A stretch of DNA of 64,000 bases from contig NZ_CP022684.1 in the NCBI RefSeq assembly GCF_002863865.1, positions 3,725,990-3,789,989 on the forward strand, in the 5' to 3' direction. Source of the stretch: Ketobacter alkanivorans. Its GTDB lineage: Bacteria > Pseudomonadota > Gammaproteobacteria > Pseudomonadales > Ketobacteraceae. Numbering within the stretch: the first letter of the stretch is position 1; each line of letters starts with the position of its first letter. Positions 18,636 to 26,671 of this stretch are shown one piece after another. The position numbers and the translations under genes were made by a program. A model generated the notes under the pieces. That model saw only the letters and a list, made by a program, of their open reading frames with translations. It searched no databases and was not told the origin of the DNA.

Positions 18636-19466
18636 CTAAATGGTTTTTGCCGGTTCGGTGGAATTGCGTTGGGGGCGGGCGATTCCATACTCGGTAAACA
18701 GCCGGGATACCCGTACTACGATGTCGGATTGAAAGGCTTTTTCGTAATGCACATCCAATACATAGGCCTTGGCCCGGACCTGTATGGCTAGCCGTTCGGC
18801 TACTACTACTTCGTTGATGGCGAAGGAAACGGGCTTTTTCAGGTAAACAAAGCGGCTGGTGACAATGGCTTCGTGGATCAGGGCCTGGGCTTGTTGCAGG
18901 TCTGCGTCCAGTGCTACGTGGAAGTCGCATACCACCATCATGTCCAGCGCGCCGGCGTTTCCGGAAGAGACGACTTCAGTAATGAAGCGGCTGTTAGGGA
19001 TGGTTACCAGGTTGTCATCCAGTGTGCTCAGGCGCACTGAGCGCAGGCCAATGCTGACGATTTCGCCATAAGTGTCGCCGAAGCTGACTCGATCCCCTAC
19101 TTGGAAGGGGCGGTCAAACAGCAGTATCAGGCCAGCAATGATGGAGGCAGCCACGTCTTTCAAGGCAAAGCCAACGGCAACCGCGGCGCTGCCTCCTAGT
19201 GCCAGCAGCATTTCGCGGGGTGGTTGCAGGATGCCTACGATCATCCAGTAGGCACCGCCGAAATACCATAGAAATGAAATCAGTGTTGAGGTTTGCAGGA
19301 TCAGAAACCGCTTGGAGGGAATGGTTTCCATGAGTTTCTGGCTTAAGCGGTGCAGCAGGTCGCTGACCAGCCACAGGAAGATGGCCGCAGCCAGCAGCAT
19401 GAATATCTTGTTCAGGTCCAGCAGGTCGCTGAGGGCTGCCAGTTCTTCCAGGGCTTGATTATCCAT
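18636..19466 (-). CDS. MscS-family mechanosensitive channel partner
   Basis: Small-conductance mechanosensitive channel homologue of 276 residues. Two or three membrane helices occupy the first 110 residues; the pore helix GGSAAVAVGFALKDVA and the beta domain start DRPFQVGDRVSF are diagnostic, and IPNSRF marks the end of that domain. The stop codon of the upstream ATPase gene directly abuts its ATG, so the two are translationally coupled. It lacks the large periplasmic part of MscK-type channels; the upstream protein has a periplasmic coiled-coil region of that general kind, suggesting the two work as one complex. Confidence 0.88.
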   Translation of the reverse strand: MDNQALEELAALSDLLDLNKIFMLLAAAIFLWLVSDLLHRLSQKLMETIPSKRFLILQTSTLISFLWYFGGAYWMIVGILQPPREMLLALGGSAAVAVGFALKDVAASIIAGLILLFDRPFQVGDRVSFGDTYGEIVSIGLRSVRLSTLDDNLVTIPNSRFITEVVSSGNAGALDMMVVCDFHVALDADLQQAQALIHEAIVTSRFVYLKKPVSFAINEVVVAERLAIQVRAKAYVLDVHYEKAFQSDIVVRVSRLFTEYGIARPQRNSTEPAKTI

Positions 19467-22295
19467 TTAGAGTTCCCACTGCAGGTTCTTGCTGATCAGG
19501 AAGCCGTTCAGGGTGCCTTGCCAGCTGGGGTGGATGCGGTAGCGTTTGGTGTCATCCCGCCACAGCAGCCCTAGATTCAGGCCCTGTTTGAGGGTGTGAC
19601 GTACGATTGCTTCAGGAAAATGGGTGACCAACATGATTTCTTCGCTGGAGAGGGATTTGTGGGTCACGATGGCGGAGAAGACGAAACAGAGATCATCTTT
19701 CATGTCTTTGAGTGCGTTGCCGGAAGGCTTGCCGGGTACGCCCAATTCAACGGTCTGCTCTTTGCTGCGGGCGGCTGCCAGCCATAGTTGAATGGCCACC
19801 TGGGGGATGCCTCCGCTTTGTTCCCAGAGGATGTTAAATACCCGTGAGTCGGCAGCTCGCACGCTGCTGGATTCGCTGCCTGCGGATGCGGAAAGCAGTA
19901 GTTCATCGTAGCGGATGCGGCGACGGCTGCCTTGGTGGCGTGACAGTATCAGTTTGCGGATGTCTGCCGGAGACCAGCGCGGCATCCTGAATATGTTGCT
20001 AAAGCGTACTTCGCGGTTGAATACGCAGTTGAGGTAGCTCCAGCTGGGCGCGTGCATGACGACGATCCAGAAGATATTGCGAAGATGGGCATTCAGGCAT
20101 TGATTCAAGGCTCGATAGGCATCCAGGCAGCCTACTTCTGACAGGAACAGGTTGTGAGTGTTGTCCAGTACGATGATCTGGGGTTCCAGGGTTTCATCCA
20201 TTTTTACCAGTTGTGCGACATCGGTCAGATTGGGAATGCAGAGGTGGCTGCCAACCATGGGCAGGATCGCCGCCGGGTCGGTGGTTTTGGCGGGTATATT
20301 CAGCACGCTGATGGGGGTATCGGTCCAGGTCGTGGTGAGGCGGTTGATCAATGCGGTTTTGCCGCTGCCTTGGTCGCCTACCACCAGGAGCACGTTGTCT
20401 TCGCTCTTCTCTTTCTGCCAATTCTGCAGGGGTTTCAGCGCATTGCTGATATCGTAGGCTTCGATCCAGGTTTTGTTATTGCGCAGCATCCAGTCTGAAT
20501 AGCTTTCGTCCGGTAGCGTGTCGTCTTCCTGGGTTGCGTCTTCATCTCGCGCCTCTGCGGCCAGCCGAATCCGTATCAGTTTTACGGAGGTTGAACGATA
20601 GGTGTCGAAAATTAATAGCTTTTGGTGCAGATGCACGATGATGTCGCTGACTTGAGCCACGGCGAACAGTGCAGGCCAAACGGGCAGCATCCACCAGCGT
20701 TGTGCCTGTTGTGGATCCAGCTTTTTGTTGGTGCCTTTGCCCGCAGCATAAAGAAGGAAACGGGCCACTTGGGTGCTGTAACGCCGCAGCAGCCAGGTCA
20801 TGGTGCCCCAGACGATGGCAGCGATAATCAGGATGGTAAAGAACATCAGGTAGCCACCGCCGGTGCCTTTCACCAATACCCAGCTCAGAAAACACATTAC
20901 GAACACCCAGGCGACCCGGTGGGCGTCTGCGGCTTGCTGCTGGGCCATGTGGCTGGATACGAATTGCCCAGAGCGAGTGAAGGTGCGTGATATGACCCAT
21001 TCCAGGATCACCCGGGCAGCGCGAAAAGCGGCGTACAATGAGCCGATTGGTGCCAGCCAGTTCAGGATGATCCAGCTTTCGGGCAGGGAGCGGCTTATGC
21101 CGTTGGCCCCCAGTAAAACCACCACCCAGGGGGCGTTGGGTTTAATGAACCACAACAGGGCGGCATTGAACTGGATCAAGCCCCGGTTTTGCAGGGAGAT
21201 AAGCAGCTTTTGTTGCGCGAGGGAGAGTAGTTGTGGGGTGAAGGCTGCGAGCTTCAGTAGTGCGGACATAATGGCAATTAATGCCAGTATCTGCAGGAAC
21301 CAGCTGGAGAGCATTTCGCCACGTTTGTCTTGTTTGATGGCGCGACGGTATTCCCTGATGAAGGGGCGTGTAACGGCGTCTATCAGGTTGGTTGGGGCGC
21401 TGCGGATTTCCGTTTTCAATTGTGGCCAGAATTGGCTGGGGTGGCTCATGTCGCGGAAGAAGTTAAGCCAGCCCAGGGACCAGATATGTTGATTGCGCCA
21501 TTTTCCCGATTCCCGCAGCAATGCCCGGTGCGCTTCTTCTAATGTATCCAGCCAGTCCAGCAGGGCTGGATCTGATTCTGCGTTAATGTGCTCTGGTAGC
21601 TCGGGGTTCCAGTTGATGGCGCTTGCTGGATGGGGCACCTGCAGGGTTTCTGTCCAGACCTCGTTGGTACTGATGCCTTGGGGTTTGCTGGCGAGCAGTT
21701 GACCCAGCCAGATGCGGGTGGAGCCTCGCCAGTAATTGATCCAGTTGGTGATTTCCTCGTTGACCGCTTGTGCTGCGGGTAGGTCGGTGTGCTCTCCTGA
21801 CCAGTTGGCGACTTCAGATTGCAGGCCGTTCAGTGTTTGCCATTGGGTGGTCTCCCGAACCAGTGCCAGCCTGGAATTGCGCGGCAGCTGGTATAAATGC
21901 AGTAAATGCTGGTTGATGATTTGTTGCTGCGAGCGCAGTTGTTTTTCCAGCCCCAGCCACTGAGCCTGCTGCTCTGGGCAGCCTTCGAAGTCAGGTGGCA
22001 CCTGCAATAGGGTGGATTCCTGAGCCAGTTGTTTCTCCAGGGACAGCTTGGCTCGCAATAGTTCCAGGCTCATATCCAGGGGGGCATCTACGGTATCGGC
22101 CAGCACAAAATCGTCCGGAATCTGACCCTGAATCAGGTTGTCCAGCGCGTTGCGTTTTTGTTCCAGCGCTGCAAGATTGAGACTTTTGCGGGACAGCTGG
22201 CTTTGTAGTGCATCGCAATTGGCGGCACCATAGGCGATGGGGCTGGCGGCCAGAAGGCCAAGGCTCAGTATTGCTAAGAGAATTCTGACGTTCAT
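19467..22295 (-). CDS. Membrane-bound P-loop ATPase coupled to MscS
   Basis: A 942-residue protein with no family I can name. A signal peptide (about 1-24) leads into a periplasmic helical region (about 25-325, with heptad-like stretches near 30-55 and 110-135). About six membrane segments follow between 330 and 553. The cytoplasmic C-terminal third is a STAND/AAA-like ATPase: Walker A GDQGSGKT (640-647), Walker B QIIVLDNTH (Asp711), then a helical region and a winged-helix-like end. The gene is fused in expression to an MscS channel gene by an abutting stop and start codon and diverges from the sigX-like operon, whose promoter lies in the same 127-base gap. A role in ATP-dependent gating or sensing for the channel is inference. 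Confidence 0.72.
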   Translation of the reverse strand: MNVRILLAILSLGLLAASPIAYGAANCDALQSQLSRKSLNLAALEQKRNALDNLIQGQIPDDFVLADTVDAPLDMSLELLRAKLSLEKQLAQESTLLQVPPDFEGCPEQQAQWLGLEKQLRSQQQIINQHLLHLYQLPRNSRLALVRETTQWQTLNGLQSEVANWSGEHTDLPAAQAVNEEITNWINYWRGSTRIWLGQLLASKPQGISTNEVWTETLQVPHPASAINWNPELPEHINAESDPALLDWLDTLEEAHRALLRESGKWRNQHIWSLGWLNFFRDMSHPSQFWPQLKTEIRSAPTNLIDAVTRPFIREYRRAIKQDKRGEMLSSWFLQILALIAIMSALLKLAAFTPQLLSLAQQKLLISLQNRGLIQFNAALLWFIKPNAPWVVVLLGANGISRSLPESWIILNWLAPIGSLYAAFRAARVILEWVISRTFTRSGQFVSSHMAQQQAADAHRVAWVFVMCFLSWVLVKGTGGGYLMFFTILIIAAIVWGTMTWLLRRYSTQVARFLLYAAGKGTNKKLDPQQAQRWWMLPVWPALFAVAQVSDIIVHLHQKLLIFDTYRSTSVKLIRIRLAAEARDEDATQEDDTLPDESYSDWMLRNNKTWIEAYDISNALKPLQNWQKEKSEDNVLLVVGDQGSGKTALINRLTTTWTDTPISVLNIPAKTTDPAAILPMVGSHLCIPNLTDVAQLVKMDETLEPQIIVLDNTHNLFLSEVGCLDAYRALNQCLNAHLRNIFWIVVMHAPSWSYLNCVFNREVRFSNIFRMPRWSPADIRKLILSRHQGSRRRIRYDELLLSASAGSESSSVRAADSRVFNILWEQSGGIPQVAIQLWLAAARSKEQTVELGVPGKPSGNALKDMKDDLCFVFSAIVTHKSLSSEEIMLVTHFPEAIVRHTLKQGLNLGLLWRDDTKRYRIHPSWQGTLNGFLISKNLQWEL

Positions 22296-22329
22296 TGTGT
22301 TGGGTGAGTGATCCCTGATTCATTTTTAT

Positions 22330-22358
22330 TGTGACTTTATAGCATGCTCCTGCGTCTA
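22330..22358 (+). promoter_or_regulatory. ECF-type promoter 1 (sigma operon)
   Basis: TGTGAC, 17 bases, CGTCTA. Both hexamers and the spacing are identical to the promoters at 24254 and 25692. It lies about 65 bases upstream of the cfrX-like gene and so would drive the operon that encodes the ECF sigma factor, giving positive autoregulation. Confidence 0.75.
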
Positions 22359-22422
22359 AAAGCCAAGACATGCATGACCTTATGATAGACTTCAGAGCCG
22401 ACGTGAGCAGGTAATTAAATTT

Positions 22423-22719
22423 ATGGCCAGTGAGCAGGAAAACGAAACATTAGCGGGGCGGGACCCAATACAGGATCTGTTACAGCAATCCGCCAAGGAT
22501 GGGATGGAAACCTATGACCCGGATCAATCCTTGCGTCGGGTGCTGTCACACGCTCGGCAGCAGACCGCTACCCGTGATATTGCCAGTTTTTTTGTGAGCT
22601 GGATCTGGATGCTGTTTGCCGGGTTTGGTGCATCCATGTATCAGGCTAATCAGCGCCGACACCCTCCGGCGCGCCCTGTTCGGCCTGCGCCCCGTCAAGC
22701 AAAGCCATCGCCTGAATAA
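22423..22719 (+). CDS. cfrX: CfrX-like small membrane protein
   Basis: A 98-residue protein with one predicted membrane segment (FFVSWIWMLFAGFGASMY, about 61-78), a cytoplasmic-looking polar N terminus and a basic Pro/Arg-rich tail. It heads an operon with an MscS channel and an ECF sigma gene, the position held by cfrX in the Pseudomonas cfrX-cmpX-sigX locus. The assignment rests on size, topology and position more than on sequence signatures. One possible job is to link the membrane or the channel to the sigma factor. Confidence 0.6.
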   Translation: MASEQENETLAGRDPIQDLLQQSAKDGMETYDPDQSLRRVLSHARQQTATRDIASFFVSWIWMLFAGFGASMYQANQRRHPPARPVRPAPRQAKPSPE

Positions 22720-22754
22720 TATCCAACACCAACAACGGAACAAGGGGATAATCC

Positions 22755-23600
22755 GTGGACATCGAACTCTGGACTCAGAACATCGTTAACGCTACCGCCA
22801 GTTTCTGGAACAAGATAGCGGCATTTCTACCGAATTTGGCGGCTACCATTGTTATTCTTGTGGTGGGAATTGTGTTGGCCAAGCTGTTATCGCGCTGGTC
22901 CGGCAAGTTGTTGGCCAAGATCGGCATTGATGCTCTGTGTCAGCGCATCGGTATTACCGAATCCATGGCCAAAGCCGGGATGGAAAAGGCTCCCAGTGAT
23001 CTGCTGGCCAAGTTTATTTACTTCTTTATTCTACTGGTCGTGACGCTTTCTGCAGCTGAAACCCTGGGCCTGGAACGGATTACCGCCATCCTGGATGATT
23101 TCGTGCTGTACCTGCCCAAGGTACTGGGTGCTTTGTTTGTGATTCTGGTGGGCATGTTTATTGCCCATGTTGTGAAGCAAAGCATTCATGCCGCGGTGGA
23201 CAAAATGGGGATGGATTATGCCTCCTCAGTATCCCGGCTGGCCCAGATCATTATTTTCATCACTACTTTCTCTTTGGCAGTAGGGCAACTGGAGATCGAA
23301 ACCCAGATGCTCAATATCGTCTTTGCCATCGTGCTGGGGTGTTTGGGGGGTGCTGCCGCTATTTCCCTGGGGCTGGGTACACGGGCTGTTTCCAACAATA
23401 TTATATCCGGGGTATATGTGCGGGAGCAGTTGCAGCCGGGGGATGAGGTCACCATTGGTGATTTTACTGGCTCGGTGCTGTCGGTGGGCACGGTAAATAC
23501 CATTTTGGAGAACGCTGAGGGAGAGTGCCTGTCGGTGCCGAATCAGCAGTTGATCAGTCGTAGTTTTAAGTTCCAGTCCTGGTCTGAAGACGAAGGCTGA
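22755..23600 (+). CDS. cmpX: CmpX-like mechanosensitive channel
   Basis: MscS-related membrane protein of 281 residues. N-terminal membrane helices of the repeated TM-helix type (LPNLAATIVILVVGIVLAKLL and a similar second copy around 115-140) precede an MscS core with AISLGLGTRAVSNNIISG, LQPGDEVTIGDFTG and VPNQQLISRSF. The second gene of the operon, 35 bases after cfrX and 38 before the sigma gene. In Pseudomonas the same trio (cfrX, cmpX, sigX) answers to cell-envelope stress. Confidence 0.8.
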   Translation: MDIELWTQNIVNATASFWNKIAAFLPNLAATIVILVVGIVLAKLLSRWSGKLLAKIGIDALCQRIGITESMAKAGMEKAPSDLLAKFIYFFILLVVTLSAAETLGLERITAILDDFVLYLPKVLGALFVILVGMFIAHVVKQSIHAAVDKMGMDYASSVSRLAQIIIFITTFSLAVGQLEIETQMLNIVFAIVLGCLGGAAAISLGLGTRAVSNNIISGVYVREQLQPGDEVTIGDFTGSVLSVGTVNTILENAEGECLSVPNQQLISRSFKFQSWSEDEG

Positions 23601-23638
23601 AGCGGCGTAGCTTCGCCTCTTCCTATCCTGCAGCTATC

Positions 23639-24214
23639 GTGAACAGACCCGTGTCAAAACGGCCGGTTCGTGCGCAACTCGCTGAAAAGAGCGATGAACA
23701 GCTGGTGGCCATTGCCCGCAAGCAATTGCCCCACGTAACCTTGGCCTACGAAGTGCTCATGCGACGTTATCAGGATGCCCTGATGCGCACCTGTACCCGT
23801 TATCTGGGTTCGATGCACGATGCTGAAGAGATCGTGCACGAGGTCATGCTGCGGGTATTTCATGGCCTTGCCCGGTTTAAGGGGGAATCCAGCTTCAAAA
23901 CCTGGTTGTATCGTATTGCCTACAACGAGTCCATGAGCCAGTTACGCAAACGCCGGGATCAGGTGGATTTGGATTCGGTGAGCGAAGACGAGCACCTGTC
24001 CACCGATCAGCAAAGAGTGGAACAGGATGTGATGGCGATGCGACTGGATCGATGGATTAGCCTGCTGGATCAGGAAGATAAAACCATCGTCGTGTATCGG
24101 GCCATTGCCGAGCTGGAATTCAAGGAAATTGCCGATATTGTGGGCATGAATCTCAGTGCGGTGAAAATGCGTTACCAGCGGGCGCTGGAAAAGCTGAAGC
24201 AGCATTACGAATAA
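23639..24214 (+). CDS. sigX: ECF sigma factor, SigX-like
   Basis: RNA polymerase sigma factor of 191 residues with only regions 2 and 4. Region 2 is at about 37-105 (GSMHDAEEIVHEVMLRVF, FKTWLYRIAYN); region 4 is at about 138-188 (DKTIVVYRAIAELEFKEIA, then the helix-turn-helix SAVKMRYQRALEKL). Start is a GTG without a clear ribosome binding site; another GTG lies four codons on. No anti-sigma gene is adjacent, as for Pseudomonas SigX. The three identical promoter-like elements nearby, one ahead of this operon, are its most likely targets. OprF, the usual next gene in Pseudomonas, is absent here. Confidence 0.85.
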   Translation: MNRPVSKRPVRAQLAEKSDEQLVAIARKQLPHVTLAYEVLMRRYQDALMRTCTRYLGSMHDAEEIVHEVMLRVFHGLARFKGESSFKTWLYRIAYNESMSQLRKRRDQVDLDSVSEDEHLSTDQQRVEQDVMAMRLDRWISLLDQEDKTIVVYRAIAELEFKEIADIVGMNLSAVKMRYQRALEKLKQHYE

Positions 24215-24253
24215 GCGCGGTTCTTGTGTAACGACCCTCTTTTAAATAAAAAA

Positions 24254-24282
24254 TGTGACTTTTCCTGAGGTTGCTGCGTCTA
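24254..24282 (+). promoter_or_regulatory. ECF-type promoter 2 (small protein gene)
   Basis: TGTGAC-N17-CGTCTA, same hexamers and spacing as at 22330 and 25692. It lies 34 bases upstream of the 86-residue protein gene, after the sigma gene stop. Confidence 0.75.
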
Positions 24283-24315
24283 CCTTCAGACAGCATCGCC
24301 GCAGGAGAACCTAAC

Positions 24316-24576
24316 ATGTACGACGAAGCTCTATTTACCTGTGTAATGGAAAAACTGCCCCAGCCAGAAGAATCGAAATGGGAGCCGTTTCAGGTAGTTC
24401 GCCACTTTATTGATGGAGAAAGCGATGTCTTGTCAGAAGGCTGCTACTACGCATGTCGATCGTCTATTGATCGTTACTATCGCTATCTAAGCCGCCAGGA
24501 AGCGACATACTCCGTGTATTGGCGTAATGAAACCAGTTTCGAAGTGCATGAAAATCGTATGTCGAATTGCGCTTGA
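24316..24576 (+). CDS. Small protein, sigma-linked family, copy 1
   Basis: An 86-residue soluble-looking protein of unknown function. It is a paralogue of the 93-residue product at 25771: over 54 ungapped columns (residues 25-78 here) 22 are identical, including D-V-L-x2-G-x-Y-x2-C-R-x4-R-Y-Y-x2-L and Y-x-V-x-W-x2-E-x2-F-x-V-H. The ATG at 24316 has AGGAGA at the right distance; an upstream in-frame start was rejected. Its promoter matches that of the sigma operon. No signal peptide or membrane segment. The shared Cys and the aromatic-rich pattern suggest a compact alpha/beta fold, which is inference. Confidence 0.75.
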   Translation: MYDEALFTCVMEKLPQPEESKWEPFQVVRHFIDGESDVLSEGCYYACRSSIDRYYRYLSRQEATYSVYWRNETSFEVHENRMSNCA

Positions 24577-24639
24577 TCAAATTATGCCTTAACTTTTGCA
24601 GTAGTCTAAGAAGTTCACATGGCATCAGGAGGTTAAGGT

Positions 24640-25572
24640 ATGGTTTCTTACAGTCGTATATTGTTGGCCGTTCCACATCGTTGGGCGAATGAGGAAACCA
24701 TTCGACATGCCGTTGAGGTGGCTCGAGCGCATAATGCTCATCTTACCCTGTTCGGCGTGGTTGAGGCTGTGGAAAAAGAGTACGAAAGCTGGCTTACCAC
24801 CAAGCTGCCGGAAGACCTGGAAAAGAGCATGCGGGATAAACAGACAGCGGCACTGCAGCAGCGCGTGGACGCAATTAAGCCTGAGTATGCCAACGTGGAT
24901 GCAGCGGTGGCCCAAGGCATTCCATTTGTTGAAATCATAAAGCAAGTGCAGCGTGGTGCTTACGACCTGCTGATTGTTGATGCTGTTTCTACCAAACCCA
25001 CCCGCAAGCGTTTTATGGGCAGTACTACCAAACATGTGCTGCGCAAGTGTCCGTGTGCTGTTATGTGTTTGCGCGGTAATGATAAGCCTGCGCGGGTGCT
25101 GGCTGCGGTGGACGTGTTTGCATCCACCCCTGACTCTCAGGCACTTAATCTCAAGGTGTTGGCTCATGCTGATGCTTTGGCGAAAAAGGAGGGCGCTAAA
25201 CTGCATGTGGTTTATGCCCAGCAACCTATCGGGGAGCCTATGCTGTCCTCTTGGGGCATAGGCAGTGCGGATATGCTCGACGGTATGGAGGCTGACTTGA
25301 TTGCCAATGCCGATAGCAAATTACTTAAACTGGTGGAAGACGTCTGCGGCAGCCCCAAAGGAATCGTGTTGCAGACCCTGCTGGGCAATCCAAGGGATGC
25401 AGTGCCTTCGTATGTGCAGGAGCAAGACATTGACCTGATCGCCATGGGCACGGTCTGTCGTACCGGTATCAAGGGCTTTTTGATCGGTAACACCGCCGAA
25501 TCCATCCTGAGTGAAGTTGAATGCTCGGTGTTGGCACTGAAACCGGATGGTTTTGTCAGCACGGTCGAATAA
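24640..25572 (+). CDS. uspE: UspE-like tandem universal stress protein
   Basis: A 310-residue cytoplasmic protein made of two universal stress protein (Usp) domains, about 1-150 and 155-305, the layout and length of UspE. In domain 1, YDLLIVDAVS and GSTTKHVLRKCPCAVM, and in domain 2, IDLIAMGTVCRTG and GNTAESILSEVECSVLALKP, are the conserved ends with the nucleotide-loop-like glycines. A strong AGGAGG precedes the ATG. It is flanked by the two small paralogous genes and ends at its own terminator. General stress survival is the usual role. Confidence 0.88.
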   Translation: MVSYSRILLAVPHRWANEETIRHAVEVARAHNAHLTLFGVVEAVEKEYESWLTTKLPEDLEKSMRDKQTAALQQRVDAIKPEYANVDAAVAQGIPFVEIIKQVQRGAYDLLIVDAVSTKPTRKRFMGSTTKHVLRKCPCAVMCLRGNDKPARVLAAVDVFASTPDSQALNLKVLAHADALAKKEGAKLHVVYAQQPIGEPMLSSWGIGSADMLDGMEADLIANADSKLLKLVEDVCGSPKGIVLQTLLGNPRDAVPSYVQEQDIDLIAMGTVCRTGIKGFLIGNTAESILSEVECSVLALKPDGFVSTVE

Positions 25573-25602
25573 CACCCAGGATAGAATCGTTGTATTTTTG
25601 AG

Positions 25603-25640
25603 CGGGATAGGGTGCCTTAAAGGGTGTTCTATCCCGTTTT
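25603..25640 (+). terminator. Intrinsic terminator after uspE
   Basis: Stem CGGGATAG/CTATCCCG (25603-25610 with 25629-25636) followed by TTTT. It separates uspE from the next small gene, which therefore needs its own promoter. Confidence 0.8.
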
Positions 25641-25691
25641 CTGTCGTAGTTCGCTCCCATAATTGTGAAAAGTACCATTTCATCATTTCGA

Positions 25692-25720
25692 TGTGACCTC
25701 ACAGCTATTGCCCTCGTCTA
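25692..25720 (+). promoter_or_regulatory. ECF-type promoter 3 (small protein gene)
   Basis: TGTGAC-N17-CGTCTA, identical in hexamers and spacing to the elements at 22330 and 24254. It lies after the uspE terminator and 50 bases before the second small paralogue. Confidence 0.75.
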
Positions 25721-25770
25721 CCTCTGCAGAGATTCATTTTTTGTTACGAAAAACTGCCTGAGGAACGTCC

Positions 25771-26052
25771 ATGAAAAAGGTATCGGTCTTTAATTGTCGA
25801 ATACGCCGCAAGCAACGAACCGCTCAATACGGGGATCTGTTTGAACTGGTGCGTGAATACGTTGTGGGAGATGATGACGTGTTATTGCAGGGAAGCTACC
25901 AGACTTGCCGGGATGCCATGCAGCGATATTACGGCAGCTTGATCAGCGATCCTGAGCAGTATGTGGTGCAGTGGTGTGATGAATTCGGGTTTATTGTGCA
26001 TCAGCTGGTTGATGCTGATGTGTACCAGACCAAATTGGCATCGGCCCGATAG
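25771..26052 (+). CDS. Small protein, sigma-linked family, copy 2
   Basis: A 93-residue protein, paralogue of the 86-residue product at 24316 (22 identities in the 54 columns covering residues 24-77 here). It has a longer, strongly basic N terminus (RIRRKQR) that copy 1 lacks, which could bind nucleic acid or membrane. GAGGAA precedes the ATG. Transcribed from the third copy of the ECF-type promoter. No known domain was recognised. Confidence 0.75.
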   Translation: MKKVSVFNCRIRRKQRTAQYGDLFELVREYVVGDDDVLLQGSYQTCRDAMQRYYGSLISDPEQYVVQWCDEFGFIVHQLVDADVYQTKLASAR

Positions 26053-26212
26053 GTGGCTGGCCCAGCAGCAAATGGAAACTACCTTCAAGGGTATAAAGGG
26101 GAGTTCGGTATCGCTTGTTCCCATTGTCGTGTTCATATTCGAACCCGACGTATGCTGCTGTCCAACCTTGAGTCAGCCTTCTGTCATGACGACTTCAGGC
26201 ATGAGTCAAGCA

Positions 26213-26267
26213 ACGCCTCGTTGGCAAGAACGAGGCGTATCAGAACGGGGTAAGGCCAATTACCCCG
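26213..26267. repeat. Two tandem hairpins between convergent genes
   Basis: ACGCCTCGTT/AACGAGGCGT with a six-base loop (26213-26238), then CGGGGTAA/TTACCCCG with a six-base loop (26246-26267). Both stems are perfect. They lie between the second small gene and the end of nirD. No long T run follows on either strand, but they are the likely 3' ends of both transcripts. Confidence 0.65.
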
Positions 26268-26291
26268 GACTGACTCTTGTTGTGCTTCTGG

Positions 26292-26639
26292 TTAGCCCAG
26301 AAACACTTCCACTTTCCCGGCGTTTTCACGAACTTTGTATACCGGGATGTGGGTATCTTCTTCCAGACACTTGCCTGTCTCCAGGCAGAAGTGATGCTTG
26401 TATATTGGGGATGCCACCACGTTGTAGCCTTTCAGATCGCCAACGATGCCACGTGAAATGACGTTGGCCTTGCTGAATGGATCGTGGTTGTCGATCGCGT
26501 AGAGGCTGGTTTTACCCTGTTCTGCAACTTTGAATATGGCCACCTGGCGATCAGCGATTTTGGCGCACACGCCGACGTTGGTGAGTAAGTCATCCAGTTC
26601 GCACACGGGCACCCAGGACAGTTCTGCTTTTGCGTTCAT
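26292..26639 (-). CDS. nirD: Nitrite reductase small subunit
   Basis: Rieske-like small subunit of the cytoplasmic NADH-dependent assimilatory nitrite reductase, 115 residues. The NirD pattern is visible (DLLTNVGVCAKI, AIDNHDPFSKANVISRGIVGD, KHHFCLETGKCLE). As in other NirD proteins the usual two CxH Rieske motifs are incomplete. It follows nirB by 32 bases and is the last gene of the nirBD operon. Confidence 0.93.
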   Translation of the reverse strand: MNAKAELSWVPVCELDDLLTNVGVCAKIADRQVAIFKVAEQGKTSLYAIDNHDPFSKANVISRGIVGDLKGYNVVASPIYKHHFCLETGKCLEEDTHIPVYKVRENAGKVEVFLG

Positions 26640-26671
26640 GCTGCGCTCCTTATTTCAGTACGTTAGGTTGA

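Noticed and set aside
20154..20990. Several frames antisense to the membrane ATPase gene
   Set aside because: Shadows of the Walker-motif coding strand; no signals for translation.
26053..26253. 66-codon frame after the second small gene
   Set aside because: It begins right after a stop codon on a GTG, has no ribosome binding site and covers part of a hairpin.
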